Assembly: GCA_000828835.1 (NCBI GenBank)
Contig: AP014633.1
Span: 3,906,001-3,970,000 of the forward strand
Reading direction: 5' to 3'
DNA: 64,000 nt
Source: Thioploca ingrica
GTDB lineage: Bacteria > Pseudomonadota > Gammaproteobacteria > Beggiatoales > Beggiatoaceae
Shown here: piece after piece, positions 24,444-34,007 of the stretch
How positions within the stretch are numbered: position 1 is the stretch's first letter
How the letters are laid out: each line of letters starts with the position of its first letter
Notes under the pieces: generated by a model
Told to the model about the DNA's origin: nothing
Databases searched by the model: none
What the model saw: the letters and a program-made list of their open reading frames with translations, nothing else
Position numbers and translations under genes: made by a program

Positions 24444-24884
24444 ATGAATAAAGTAATTGACTATGAACAAGATTTTTACTCATGGGCATTACATCATGCG
24501 CAATTACTACGCGAAGGTCGGTTTGCAGAACTGGATATTGAACACCTCGCTGAGGAATTGGAAGACATGGGGAAAAGTGATAGACGAGCTATAGAAAACC
24601 GTTGCATTATTTTAATTGCTCACTTATTGAAATGGGAATACCAACCCAGTCATCGTGGTAGCAGTTGGAAACGCTCAATTGATGAACAACGCTTACGAAT
24701 TGATAGATTAATACGCAAGAATCCTAGTCTGAAACCTTACTTATCGGCAGCAGTAGCTGATGTTTACCTTGATGCGGTTAAATTAGCAGCCCAAGAAACT
24801 CAAATTCCTGCCAGTCAATTTCCTCAGGAATGTCTTTATTCCATAGAGCAAATGCAAGATGAAAATTTTTACCCGAATAATTAA
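24444..24884 (+). CDS. DUF29 family protein, second copy
   Basis: 146 residues: YEQDFYSWALHHAQLLREGRFAELDIEHLAEELEDMGKSDRRAIENRCIILIAHLLKWEYQPSHRGSSWKRSIDEQR and a C-terminal FPQECLYSIEQMQDENFYP. It aligns along its full length with the minus-strand DUF29 protein at 2715-3173. Cytosolic, helical, function unknown. It lies 31 bases before the flavoprotein gene on the same strand. Confidence 0.85.
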   Translation: MNKVIDYEQDFYSWALHHAQLLREGRFAELDIEHLAEELEDMGKSDRRAIENRCIILIAHLLKWEYQPSHRGSSWKRSIDEQRLRIDRLIRKNPSLKPYLSAAVADVYLDAVKLAAQETQIPASQFPQECLYSIEQMQDENFYPNN

Positions 24885-24915
24885 AACTACTTTTGGCCAA
24901 ACGGAGTAATTAACC

Positions 24916-26313
24916 ATGTCCCGAAATGCGGATGTTGCTATCATTGGTGCAGGCACAGCCGGCTTAACTGCTTTTAGGCAAGTGAGGCAAATAACTACCA
25001 ATGTCGTTTTAATCAATGATGGACCTTACGGTACAACTTGCGCCAGAGTGGGCTGTATGCCATCGAAAGTCCTCATTGAAGTGGCAAAAAAATTTGCTCG
25101 CCGCAAACATTTTGAGCAATTTGGTATTCAGGGTAGTGACTATCTCACGATTAATCGTCAACAAGTCATGCAGCATATCCGCAACTTACGTGATTGGTTT
25201 GTGGCACGCGTGATGGATTCTGTTGATAAAATTGGCGAGAAAAATATTTCCGGACGAGCCCGTTTTATCGAACCGCAAGTATTAGAAGTCAATGGAGAGA
25301 AAATTTATGCCCAAAAAGTGGTTATCGCGACTGGCTCCCGCCCCGTTGTGCCGCCCGATTGGTACTCATTCGGTGAGCAGGTTATTACCACTGATCAATT
25401 TTTTGAATTAGCAGACTTACCCGATTCCATCGCCATTATTGGGTTAGGTGCCATTGGTAGTGAAATCGGTCAATCTTTAGCTCGTTTAGGGGTCAAAGTT
25501 ATTGGCATAGAACAACAAACCCAGGTGTGTGGTCTCACTGATCCAGCAGTCAATCAAATCGCCATTAACGAATTTTCTCAAGAATTTGAACTGTGGCTAG
25601 GTACTTCCGCGCAATTATCAAAAACCGATTCGGGTCAAATCAAAGTGACAACGACTGATGGGCGAAGTATAACAGTAGATAAAGTATTAGCGGCACTGGG
25701 ACGGCGCCCTAACATCGATAATTTGGGATTAGAGGTATTCGGATTAGATTTATCCCAGGGACTTAACCAGTTGATTAATCCTAATACCATGCAATTAGGT
25801 GATTTGCCCCTATTCGTCGCCGGTGATGTGGCTTCATTACGACCGATTTTACACGAAGTAGCTGATGAGGGTGCGATAGCTGGTTACAATGCGGCTCGAG
25901 CAACCGTCACCGCTTTTAAACGTCGTGTCCCTTTCCGTATTGCTTTTACCGATCCTCAAATCATTATAGTCGGTGCCACTTTTGCGGAACTCGCCGGACA
26001 AAATATTGTCATTGGCGAACGCAGTTTTGTAGTACAAGGTCGTACCAAAGTGATGGCACGAACTCACGGACATTTGCGAATTTATGCCGATCGTCACTCG
26101 GGTCAACTACTCGGTTCAGAGATGATGATACCCGATGGCGAGTACGTTGGGCATTTCTTAGCGCTGGCGATGGAAAAAGCAATGACAGTCCGAGATATCA
26201 TGCTGACCCCGTTCTATCATCCCACCGTGATGGAAGGATTAGAGAATGCGCTCTCGGCTATCGTGGCACAATTAGAGGGAGAAGCAAGCGGGTTAAGTTT
26301 GCGGAAGATGTAA
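24916..26313 (+). CDS. dihydrolipoamide-dehydrogenase-like flavoprotein disulfide reductase
   Basis: 465 residues. N-terminal FAD site VAIIGAGTAGLTAF (residues about 7-20). The redox-active pair is CARVGCMPSK (Cys42 and Cys47). ATGSRPVVPPD and a second Rossmann fold IAIIGLGAIGSEIGQSLARLG near 173 bind the cofactors. LPLFVAGDVASLRPILHEVADEGAIAGYNA is the second FAD motif. The C-terminal FYHPTVMEGLENAL supplies the active-site His and Glu. It belongs to the class that includes dihydrolipoyl dehydrogenase and mercuric reductase. No 2-oxoacid dehydrogenase genes are adjacent, so the true substrate is open. It seems to be last in a loose run with Uma2 and DUF29 genes. Confidence 0.85.
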   Translation: MSRNADVAIIGAGTAGLTAFRQVRQITTNVVLINDGPYGTTCARVGCMPSKVLIEVAKKFARRKHFEQFGIQGSDYLTINRQQVMQHIRNLRDWFVARVMDSVDKIGEKNISGRARFIEPQVLEVNGEKIYAQKVVIATGSRPVVPPDWYSFGEQVITTDQFFELADLPDSIAIIGLGAIGSEIGQSLARLGVKVIGIEQQTQVCGLTDPAVNQIAINEFSQEFELWLGTSAQLSKTDSGQIKVTTTDGRSITVDKVLAALGRRPNIDNLGLEVFGLDLSQGLNQLINPNTMQLGDLPLFVAGDVASLRPILHEVADEGAIAGYNAARATVTAFKRRVPFRIAFTDPQIIIVGATFAELAGQNIVIGERSFVVQGRTKVMARTHGHLRIYADRHSGQLLGSEMMIPDGEYVGHFLALAMEKAMTVRDIMLTPFYHPTVMEGLENALSAIVAQLEGEASGLSLRKM

Positions 26314-26577
26314 AAAAGTAGTAGTCGATCTGCTAAAACCTCTCCTGATTTAAGAGCCCGTGTAGGTTGGGCTGAGTTTACAAAGCCCAACAATTGAGGA
26401 AAGACGTACCGATAAATCTGGTTGGGCTTCAGGTCGTCAGTCCTACGCAGGATTTCTAGAGCATCTCAGTCGACAAAACGAAAAAAATGTTTTCTGAAGC
26501 AATGCTTCGAGCTAGGCGTTCCCAAACTCAGAGTGTGTTAACGAAGCGTAACGTACTTTAGCTTTTTTTAAAATCGG

Positions 26578-26624
26578 GGTGTTATGGCTACTGACTAACG
26601 CACCCTACCGAAAACAGTCCGAAG
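26578..26624 (+). repeat. GGTGCGTTA-type dispersed repeat, copy A
   Basis: TTATGGCTACTGACTAACGC followed by ACCCTACCGAAAACAGTCCG. About 45 bp match copy B at 28503-28553 with a few mismatches, and copy C at 44213-44256 matches in the opposite orientation. Inverted GGTG(C/T)GTTA and TAACGCACC ends suggest a hairpin-forming element. Confidence 0.6.
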
Positions 26625-26627
26625 TAT

Positions 26628-26745
26628 TTAGGACTTACTCAGTTGAAATAGATAATTTAATTATTTCAATAGATTGATAGGTTGCAACATTAAATAATTA
26701 TTTAATAAAATAAATTAGTTATAAATAAAATTGCGTAAGTCCTAG
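26628..26745 (+). mobile_element. 118-bp MITE, copy 1
   Basis: Terminal inverted repeats TTAGGACTTACTCAGTT and AATTGCGTAAGTCCTAG enclose AT-rich DNA without coding capacity. A second 118-bp copy in the opposite orientation lies at 61248-61365; after reverse complementing it the two align end to end, identical across a 30-bp internal block starting GTTGAAATAGATAATTTAAT. Each starts and ends with TA, fitting the TA target preference of IS630/Tc1-type transposases. An IS630 remnant at 17886-18526 is a conceivable relative, but matching ends were not seen there. Confidence 0.8.
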
Positions 26746-26871
26746 TGTTGCTAAATATTAGTTTTATTCAAATTCATGTTAATCTACTAAGTTATATTTA
26801 TATATTTACTCAACGATAAGTAAGTATTACAACAACCCTAATACTCTATTATTAAGGTTTCGCCGCTCAAA

Positions 26872-26909
26872 CTTAAAAAAGTTTAGATAACTTAAAAAAG
26901 TTTAGATAA
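26872..26909. repeat. two tandem 19-bp units
   Basis: CTTAAAAAAGTTTAGATAA occurs twice without a gap, followed by CTAAAC, which pairs with the GTTTAG of the second unit. It could be a slippage product or a binding site. It lies about 420 bp upstream of the Met-Gly repeat gene. Confidence 0.55.
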
Positions 26910-27330
26910 CTAAACAAAAAATAATTTATTAATGATTATTAATACAATATATGCCATATTGTCATACAATATATCTATTGTAAATCAGCTAGTTATTTAT
27001 TTTTTTTTAGAATTACCATGCTACAATGTCATAAAATGAATTAATTAATTAATGCTATAAATCTATAGTTAAGCAAATAAATTATATTATAAATCATATA
27101 CTAAATGATTTTAATTATGTATGGAATAATAATTGCTCATAGTTCCAGTGTACCTGTGTCATAGCCTTTTGTTTAGAAGGAAATAAAAATAATCCACGGA
27201 ATGAATGACTGTTCCTTAACATTAAGGATAATGAAGGAAAAAAGGTACTTTAAATTAAGCCAGGGACTGCAAAATAACCATTTCTTAATTTGTTTTTTGT
27301 TAATTAACAATCCTTATAGGAGGATAATGA

Positions 27331-28170
<840 letters not shown>

Positions 28171-28255
28171 GCCGACAAGCTTTAGTTAAGCTTAACAAGA
28201 CGACAACGGCATAAGAAGGACGATTATAAGTAGCCATTGTTTTTTAAGTAAGATT

Positions 28256-28278
28256 GGGTGCAAGGAAGCACCCTTTTT
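28256..28278 (+). terminator. rho-independent terminator of the Met-Gly repeat gene
   Basis: GGGTGC, loop AAGGAA, GCACCC, then TTTTT. It stands 86 bases after the stop codon, so the repeat gene is probably a single-gene transcript, separate from the cytochrome operon downstream. Confidence 0.8.
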
Positions 28279-29054
28279 ATTTCCTAGTATTTTTTTTGAT
28301 CCTCCTTAAAAAAACTTCAATCTTTATTGCTTTCACGATTTTAAATCGCGAATTCTATCTTCTTAATCTTGAATAAAAAATTCAATTTATTTGTTGTGAT
28401 GTACAATATCATAACTAACTAATTCCCATTAAAAAATTAGTTAGTTAGATTATAATTTAGATTATTATGTCAATGGTTCGGACCAATTTTTTAGTTAAAA
28501 TTGCCGTGTTACGGCTATCGACTAACGCACCCTACCAAAAACAGTCTGAAATATGGTTATGTATAACTTTTTGGAAAATACAAGTGGAAAATACAAGTGG
28601 TGTGGCATAATTTTATTATAAATATTCAATATAATACCTCTTATTTTATTTAATAAAACATCATTAATACAATGATTTTTTTATATTTAAAATTATTGAA
28701 TATAATAGTTAACAAAATTATAAAGTCTTTTAAACCTAATTTTTTGATATTATCTTTACTTAATTAAAAGACTTGTATTCAATTTAACGGTGAGTTAAAC
28801 TGTTTTTCGTCTTAGTTCTTCTGTATTAAATCAACTTATTTAAACAGTTTTTAGTAAAGCTTCTTTATTATCGAAAATTAAAAATTGAGTGATTTAATAA
28901 AGAATATTCAAAATTATTTCTAAATGATACTTTTTTTAGAAAAATAATCTTAAGATTAACCTCTTAAAAAGGTTATTCAAAGAAACCAATATTAGGTATT
29001 GTAATGTATTTGGAAAACAGACTTATTTGTGGCATTTAAGGAGAAAATGTTAAA
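28279..29054. other. long AT-rich leader before the cytochrome/molybdoenzyme operon
   Basis: No gene is seen. A dispersed repeat copy lies at 28503-28553. The rest is AT-rich with several short inverted repeats. The operon promoter should lie here. An AAGGAG site at 29038-29043 serves the ATG at 29055; an ATG at 29047 opens only a three-codon frame. Confidence 0.5.
28503..28553 (+). repeat. GGTGCGTTA-type dispersed repeat, copy B
   Basis: GTTACGGCTATCGACTAACG, then CACCCTACC and AAAACAGTCTGAA. Same orientation as copy A; the two flank the Met-Gly repeat gene and its AT-rich surroundings about 1.9 kb apart. Confidence 0.6.
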
Positions 29055-29888
29055 ATGAAAACTGGTAACCAGTTTGCCAGGGTTGCTGCCATTTTCTTAG
29101 TCTGGGGTTCATGGACTATTTCAGTAGCCGCTGAAACAACTTCAGGAACCACAGATTTAGACTATCAGCGAGCACGTTGGCATCCTCTTCACTTTAAACC
29201 GGCAATTGAAACGGCGACTGATCAACAATGTTTAGAATGTCACCAGGAAGTACTAGAAAAAAGTGTTAAACAACAATCACCAGCCGGTGTAAAATCAGCT
29301 AATACCTTAGCTTGGTACCAAACTTTAGATACTTATGAAGGTGAACAAGAAACTTTTCACCGCCGTCATTTAGTAACACCTTTAGCTAAGCAATTGATGA
29401 ACTTACAATGTAATACCTGTCATGACGGTAACGATCCCCGTGAAGAAGCACCGGTTCCTCCCACCAAAGAGGATGCCGGGTTTACTTTAAGAAAAATGGT
29501 TACTACGGAAAAAACCTGTTTGAAATGCCATGGTAAACATCCCTATGAAATTATGGGACTTACCGGACCATGGGAAGAAACTCGTGAAAGTATGGGTAAC
29601 AGTTGTTTAACCTGTCATGTCGCTATTCGTACTAATCGCCATCAAGTGAATTACTTAAAGGCTGAAGAGATTGAAAAAGCGGCTGAAAAAAATTCTGATG
29701 TTTGTTTTGGTTGTCACGGTGGACGGCAATGGTACCGGATTTCTTACCCCTATCCACGTCATCCTTGGCCTGGACAAGCGGCAGAAGTTCCTGATTGGGC
29801 TAAAGATCGTCCCACTGAATCTGAGCCACGGTTTCAACTGAAGAAAACAGCTGATAATTCAACAGCTAACACCAGTACGACGAAGTAG
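29055..29888 (+). CDS. periplasmic pentaheme cytochrome c
   Basis: 277 residues. A signal peptide (MKTGNQFARVAAIFLVWGSW, cleavage after SVAA) is followed by five CxxCH haem sites: CLECH, CNTCH, CLKCH, CLTCH and CFGCH. Additional His residues (RHL, KHPYE, NRHQ, PRHPW) could be sixth ligands. The tail is a disordered Lys/Thr/Ser stretch. It lies 12 bases upstream of the catalytic subunit and is the only evident electron-transfer partner, because no DmsC or NrfD-type membrane subunit is present. It probably shuttles electrons between the quinone pool or another cytochrome and the molybdoenzyme. The haem count and spacing do not match a NapC or decaheme MtrA-type protein. CcmH/CcmI for its maturation are encoded 8 kb away. 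Confidence 0.9.
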   Translation: MKTGNQFARVAAIFLVWGSWTISVAAETTSGTTDLDYQRARWHPLHFKPAIETATDQQCLECHQEVLEKSVKQQSPAGVKSANTLAWYQTLDTYEGEQETFHRRHLVTPLAKQLMNLQCNTCHDGNDPREEAPVPPTKEDAGFTLRKMVTTEKTCLKCHGKHPYEIMGLTGPWEETRESMGNSCLTCHVAIRTNRHQVNYLKAEEIEKAAEKNSDVCFGCHGGRQWYRISYPYPRHPWPGQAAEVPDWAKDRPTESEPRFQLKKTADNSTANTSTTK

Positions 29889-29900
29889 GAGGAATAGCAC

Positions 29901-32447
29901 ATGAGTGAACCCAATCGGCTGAAATTTCTTGAAACCAGCCTCAATATGAGCCGGCGTAATTTCTTAAAAACCACGGCGGCAGGTACTGCAGCAGTCGGAT
30001 TAATTAGTACTCAATCTCGAGAAGCGCAAGCATTTGCTTATGAACCTTATCCCCGTGATGACCAATTGACTACGGTGGTAACCAGTTGTGCCCACAATTG
30101 TGGTTCTCGTCATATGTTGGTGGCGCACAAAAAGGGCGATGTTATCGTTCGCCTTTCTACGGATGATGGTCGTTATCAACGAGATGGATCCTTTGGCAAA
30201 GATACTGAAGCAGAGCCGCAATTACGCGCCTGTTTGCGGGGTCGTTCTTATCGCCTCAGATTATATTCTCAAGAGCGGTTGCTTCACCCCATGATACGAG
30301 TTGGTGCTCGCGGTGAAGGTAAATTTAGACGTGCTTCTTGGGATGAAGCGTTGGGCTTAATTGCTGATCGCATGCAATATATTAAATATAACTATGGGCC
30401 AACGGCTATTTTGGACCAAAGTTATGCTGGTGCGTCTTGGAGTGCTTTCCACAAATCTGACCAAATTTCTGGGTTAGTAGCGCGTTTCCTGGGTATTTTT
30501 GGTTGTCGCACCACTTCTTGGTCAGTTCCTTCTTATCAAGGTACCGTGTTTAGTTCTACCATGACTTTTGGTACGACTGAAGATGGTAACGAGGATGATG
30601 CGTTTGCTTATTCCAAACTAATCATTATGTGGGGTTGGAATCCAGCCTATACCTTCCATGGTGGTAACACTTTTTACTACATGCGTCTCGCCAAGCAACG
30701 TGGCTGTAAGTTTGTAGTAATTGATCCCCAATATACAGATGCAGCCGCCGCTTATGATGCGTGGTGGATTCCAATTCGTCCTAATACGGATGCCGCGATG
30801 ATGGCTGGGATGGCGTATCATATTTTTGTCAATAATTGGCAAGATCAACTGTTTATTAATCGCTTTACCCAAGGGGTAGATCAAGGCACTATGCCTATGT
30901 GGGCTAGAGGCGGAGAAAGTTTTAAAGACTACATTATGGGCTTCTCCGACGGTATTCCTAAGACCCCAGAATGGGCGTCGGAAATTTGTGGTGTGTCGGC
31001 GGAAGACATCAAGAAATTAGCGCAAATGTATGCTTTGACTAAACCGGCTGCGCTAAAAGCTTCTTGGGCACCAGGTCGTAATGCTTGGGGTGAACAATAT
31101 AACCGCATGGCAGCCGCTTTACAATCCATAACTGGTAATATTGGTAAATTAGGCGGAAGTTCAGAAGGTATCGGTAAAGGGAAACATGTAGAAGGTTCTG
31201 CTTTACCGATGGATAAGTGGTCGATGGGTGAATATGCTGCAGCCATTAAGTCCGACCGCTGGGCACATTGTGTACTCAATTATCCTAATGTCCAACGAGA
31301 AGAAATTGGTCTATGGCCAAAGTTTGACGGTACCGATGGTCGAATTCCTAACATTCGTGCGATCTTCTGGCATGGTTCCAATTGGTTTAACCAATTAACC
31401 AACATTAATAAAGAGATCCAAGCTATCAAACGCTTAGATTTGGTGGTGTGCATGGATGCCACTATCACTCCCTCTGGATTGTTCGCGGATGTTTTGTTGC
31501 CTAGTGCGACTCATTTTGAACGTCATGATGTTGGGTTACCTTGGTATAAAGGCCATTATTACATTCATCGTCCTAAGGTCATTGAGCCAATGGGTGAAAG
31601 CAAAACCGACTGGCAAATTTTCACCGAACTGGCTTATCGGTTAGGTTATGGACCCATTTTCAATCCGAAAGCTAATCGTGATTACTTCTTCTACAATGAT
31701 GCGGTTGATGAAGCCTATTTATCTGAATGGTGGAATACGAAAGTCATACCCACTCACCACATTGACATGAGTTGGGAAGAATTTAAAGCCAGAGGCGTTT
31801 ACAAATTTATCTTACCTGAACCGCATGTTGCTTTTAAAGAAAATGTTGAACAAGGTAAGCCCTGGTCAACTCCTTCAGGGAAAATTGAAATTTTCGCTAC
31901 TCAAATTGCTACGGTTCCTGACTTTAGAAGAACTCAATTTGGTTACTACATTCCACCTATTCCGAAGTGGGTTGAGCCGTTTGAGTGGTTAGGCAGTCCT
32001 AAAGCGCAAAAATATCCATTCCATATGATTACACCGCATCCACGGTGGCGGACTCATACGATTTTCAATAATATTTCCTGGTTACGTGAAACCTACGATC
32101 AAGAAATTACTATCAATGCCGCTGATGCCAAACAAAAAGGCATTAAAACCGGTGACACGATAGAAGTATGGAATGATCGGGGTAAGATTGTTCTACCGGC
32201 CTATGTGACTGAGCGTTGCAAGCCAGGAGTTGTGGTTGTACATGAAGGTGTATGGATGGATTTAGATGAAAATGGGATTGATCGATCCGGTAATCCGGAT
32301 TTTCTAACCTTAGATGAACCAGCGCCATCCGGTGCGTTTGCTTATAACACCATCTTGGTAGACTTGAAGAAGTCTGATCTCGAACATCGGCCAGGATGGG
32401 ATAAATTGGCTACTGCTCGTAGTCATGTATTCCGCCGCGAGATCTGA
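29901..32447 (+). CDS. Tat-exported molybdopterin oxidoreductase, DmsA-like catalytic subunit
   Basis: 848 residues. The Tat signal is MSRRNFLKTTAAGTAAVGLI (residues 16-35). The body resembles DmsA throughout: LRACLRGRSYRLRLYS, IRVGARGEGKFRRASWDEAL, KFVVIDPQYTDAAAAYDAWWIPIRPNTDAAMMAGMAY, KTPEWASEICGVSAEDI, TPSGKIEIFA, and VWNDRGKIVLPAYVTERCKPGVVVVHEGVW. The FeS site reads Cys63-x3-Cys67-x3-His71-x39-Cys111: the third ligand, Cys in DmsA, is His (codon CAT). The molybdenum ligand is probably the Ser in SVPSYQG, but this is uncertain. The substrate is unknown; S- or N-oxides, or a sulfur, selenium or arsenic oxyanion, are possible. It is exported with the ferredoxin subunit and serviced by the TorD-like protein. 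A GGAGGA site precedes the ATG. Confidence 0.9.
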   Translation: MSEPNRLKFLETSLNMSRRNFLKTTAAGTAAVGLISTQSREAQAFAYEPYPRDDQLTTVVTSCAHNCGSRHMLVAHKKGDVIVRLSTDDGRYQRDGSFGKDTEAEPQLRACLRGRSYRLRLYSQERLLHPMIRVGARGEGKFRRASWDEALGLIADRMQYIKYNYGPTAILDQSYAGASWSAFHKSDQISGLVARFLGIFGCRTTSWSVPSYQGTVFSSTMTFGTTEDGNEDDAFAYSKLIIMWGWNPAYTFHGGNTFYYMRLAKQRGCKFVVIDPQYTDAAAAYDAWWIPIRPNTDAAMMAGMAYHIFVNNWQDQLFINRFTQGVDQGTMPMWARGGESFKDYIMGFSDGIPKTPEWASEICGVSAEDIKKLAQMYALTKPAALKASWAPGRNAWGEQYNRMAAALQSITGNIGKLGGSSEGIGKGKHVEGSALPMDKWSMGEYAAAIKSDRWAHCVLNYPNVQREEIGLWPKFDGTDGRIPNIRAIFWHGSNWFNQLTNINKEIQAIKRLDLVVCMDATITPSGLFADVLLPSATHFERHDVGLPWYKGHYYIHRPKVIEPMGESKTDWQIFTELAYRLGYGPIFNPKANRDYFFYNDAVDEAYLSEWWNTKVIPTHHIDMSWEEFKARGVYKFILPEPHVAFKENVEQGKPWSTPSGKIEIFATQIATVPDFRRTQFGYYIPPIPKWVEPFEWLGSPKAQKYPFHMITPHPRWRTHTIFNNISWLRETYDQEITINAADAKQKGIKTGDTIEVWNDRGKIVLPAYVTERCKPGVVVVHEGVWMDLDENGIDRSGNPDFLTLDEPAPSGAFAYNTILVDLKKSDLEHRPGWDKLATARSHVFRREI

Positions 32448-32465
32448 TAATGAGGAGAACCCATC

Positions 32466-33152
32466 ATGGCTGAAACACAAACTCAACAACCTGAAAAAGA
32501 TTTAAAGAAAATTAAAGAAGCAGTTAAGCGTCGCAAGCGGGAAGTTTATAAACCGGTCGTACCCGATGTCCAATTAGGCTTTGTGCATAACAATGTTGAT
32601 TGTATTGGCTGTCGTGCTTGTGAAATTGCTTGTAAGGACAAGAATGGGTTACCGCCGGGTCCGCGATTTCGGCGGGTCCAATATATTGAAGGGGGTACCT
32701 ATCCCGATGTCTTTGCTTACAAAGTTAATATGTCGTGTAACCATTGTGCCGAACCGGCTTGTCTGCCAACTTGTCCGACGGGTGCAATTTGGAAACATAA
32801 AGAAAATGGGGTGGTCGATATTGACTCAACCCTATGTATTGGCTGTCGGCGTTGTGAAGCAGCTTGTCCTTTTGGTGCACCACAATTCGATCCTACCGAT
32901 GGTTTGGTCAAGAAATGCAATATGTGCATAGACGAACTAGAAGCAGGACGGAAACCTTACTGTGTCATGGCTTGTATGATGCGGGTTTTAGATATTGGGC
33001 CGATTGATAAAATTCGTGCGGGTACTTATGAAACCAAAGCGATTGGTCCTAATGAAACCACGGTGAAGGCAATTAAAAATCTGGCCAATCCAGAGCTAAC
33101 CAATCCCTCCATTGCTTTTGTGCCACATCCCAAAGGCAAAATCGACGGATGA
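32466..33152 (+). CDS. DmsB-like electron-transfer subunit with four [4Fe-4S] sites
   Basis: 228 residues. Four Cys groups in the DmsB/NrfC arrangement: CIGCRACEIACKDK, CNHCAEPACLPTCPTGAIW, CIGCRRCEAACPFGAPQFD, and CNMCIDELEAGRKPYCVMACMMR. The last group ends CMMR where DmsB has CP. The N-terminal 35 residues are Lys-rich and it has no signal peptide, so it is expected to be carried out with the Tat-targeted catalytic subunit. It relays electrons between that subunit and the pentaheme cytochrome. The gene is 18 bases after the catalytic gene with a GAGGAG site, and its stop overlaps the TorD-like start. Confidence 0.92.
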   Translation: MAETQTQQPEKDLKKIKEAVKRRKREVYKPVVPDVQLGFVHNNVDCIGCRACEIACKDKNGLPPGPRFRRVQYIEGGTYPDVFAYKVNMSCNHCAEPACLPTCPTGAIWKHKENGVVDIDSTLCIGCRRCEAACPFGAPQFDPTDGLVKKCNMCIDELEAGRKPYCVMACMMRVLDIGPIDKIRAGTYETKAIGPNETTVKAIKNLANPELTNPSIAFVPHPKGKIDG

Positions 33153-33925
33153 CAATAAGTCAGACGGCTAATGAAAGTGCGTTATTAGCGCACTTTCGAC
33201 AGGGTGTTGCTGAAGATTTACAGGAATTGGCCTGGTTACAGGACCGAGAACTTTCTTACGCTCTCGTAGAAGAACTGAAACAGGTCAATTTTCCTGATAA
33301 TCTGGGATTACGCTTACAAAGTAGCCCAAGCCAAGAAGCGCTCGATTTTATGCGCAAAGCGGTCGCTGATTTACCCGTACCGATTGAGAAAAAAGGATTA
33401 GATGAATTAGCAGTCGATTTTGCATCTATTTACTTAAATAATAATTTACACGCCTCACCGTATGAGTCAGTTTGGTTAACTGATGAGGGGTTAACCCGTC
33501 AGGAACCGATGTTTCAGGTGCGTCGCTGGTACGAAAAATATAATTTAGTGGCACAAAATTGGCGAGCGCGACCCGATGATCATTTGGTGTTGCAATTACA
33601 ATTTATTTCCCACCTCATTTCTTTAGATGAAAAACTCGATAGTTTGAAGGAAGCGAGCTGTTTTTTAGACGAGCATTTACTCCGGTGGATAAAATTGTTT
33701 GCCAGTCGGGTAGCGAGTCGCTGCGAAACACCGTTTTATGCGGGACTGGTTTTACTGATGGCGCAATATCTAGATGAATTACGTGATTTACTTGCCCAAA
33801 TAGTTGATGAACCCCGTCCCTCGGCGGAAGAAATTGAGCAAAGAATGAAACCGAAGGTTGATCCCACTTTACTTAATTTTTGTACACCTCGGTTTGATGA
33901 ACCAGATGAACCGGTTAATTTATAG
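33149..33925 (+). CDS. TorD/DmsD family molybdoenzyme chaperone
   Basis: 258 residues, all helical. The family signature is FASIYLNNNLHASPYESVWLTDEGLTRQEPMFQVRRWYEKYN, then RPDDHLVLQLQFISHLI. TorD/DmsD proteins bind the Tat signal of their partner and hold it until cofactor insertion is complete. The ATGA overlap with the ferredoxin gene shows translational coupling, making it the dedicated chaperone of the 29901-32447 enzyme. Its stop is followed by a GGTGCG...CGCACC palindrome at 33940-33956. Confidence 0.9.
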   Translation: MTISQTANESALLAHFRQGVAEDLQELAWLQDRELSYALVEELKQVNFPDNLGLRLQSSPSQEALDFMRKAVADLPVPIEKKGLDELAVDFASIYLNNNLHASPYESVWLTDEGLTRQEPMFQVRRWYEKYNLVAQNWRARPDDHLVLQLQFISHLISLDEKLDSLKEASCFLDEHLLRWIKLFASRVASRCETPFYAGLVLLMAQYLDELRDLLAQIVDEPRPSAEEIEQRMKPKVDPTLLNFCTPRFDEPDEPVNL

Positions 33926-33939
33926 TTAACTGAAGGTAA

Positions 33940-33956
33940 GGTGCGCATAACGCACC
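33940..33956. repeat. GGTGCG/CGCACC palindrome
   Basis: GGTGCG and CGCACC separated by CATAA, right after the TorD-like gene. It resembles the ends of the GGTGCGTTA dispersed repeat and may also attenuate transcription into the protease gene. Confidence 0.5.
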
Positions 33957-34007
33957 CTGCCTAGCACTGTCATCAATTCACTGTTAACTGATAACTGTTA
34001 ACGGCTT

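Larger units (their letters stand above)
26314..27330. other. 1-kb AT-rich intergenic region before the Met-Gly repeat gene
   Basis: No gene is visible on either strand. It holds an inverted GTTGGGCT...AGCCCAAC pair near 26366-26390, a copy of the GGTGCGTTATGGCTA repeat at 26578-26624, a 118-bp MITE at 26628-26745, a 19-bp tandem duplication at 26872-26909, and an ACAATAT...ATATTGT inverted repeat near 26945-26963. The last 300 bp, very AT-rich, presumably contain the promoter of the 27331 gene. Confidence 0.55.

Noticed and set aside
24916-26313. Naming the flavoprotein lpd or merA outright
   Set aside because: It has the disulfide-reductase core but no adjacent 2-oxoacid dehydrogenase genes, and no extra Cys pairs of MerA; the substrate cannot be fixed.
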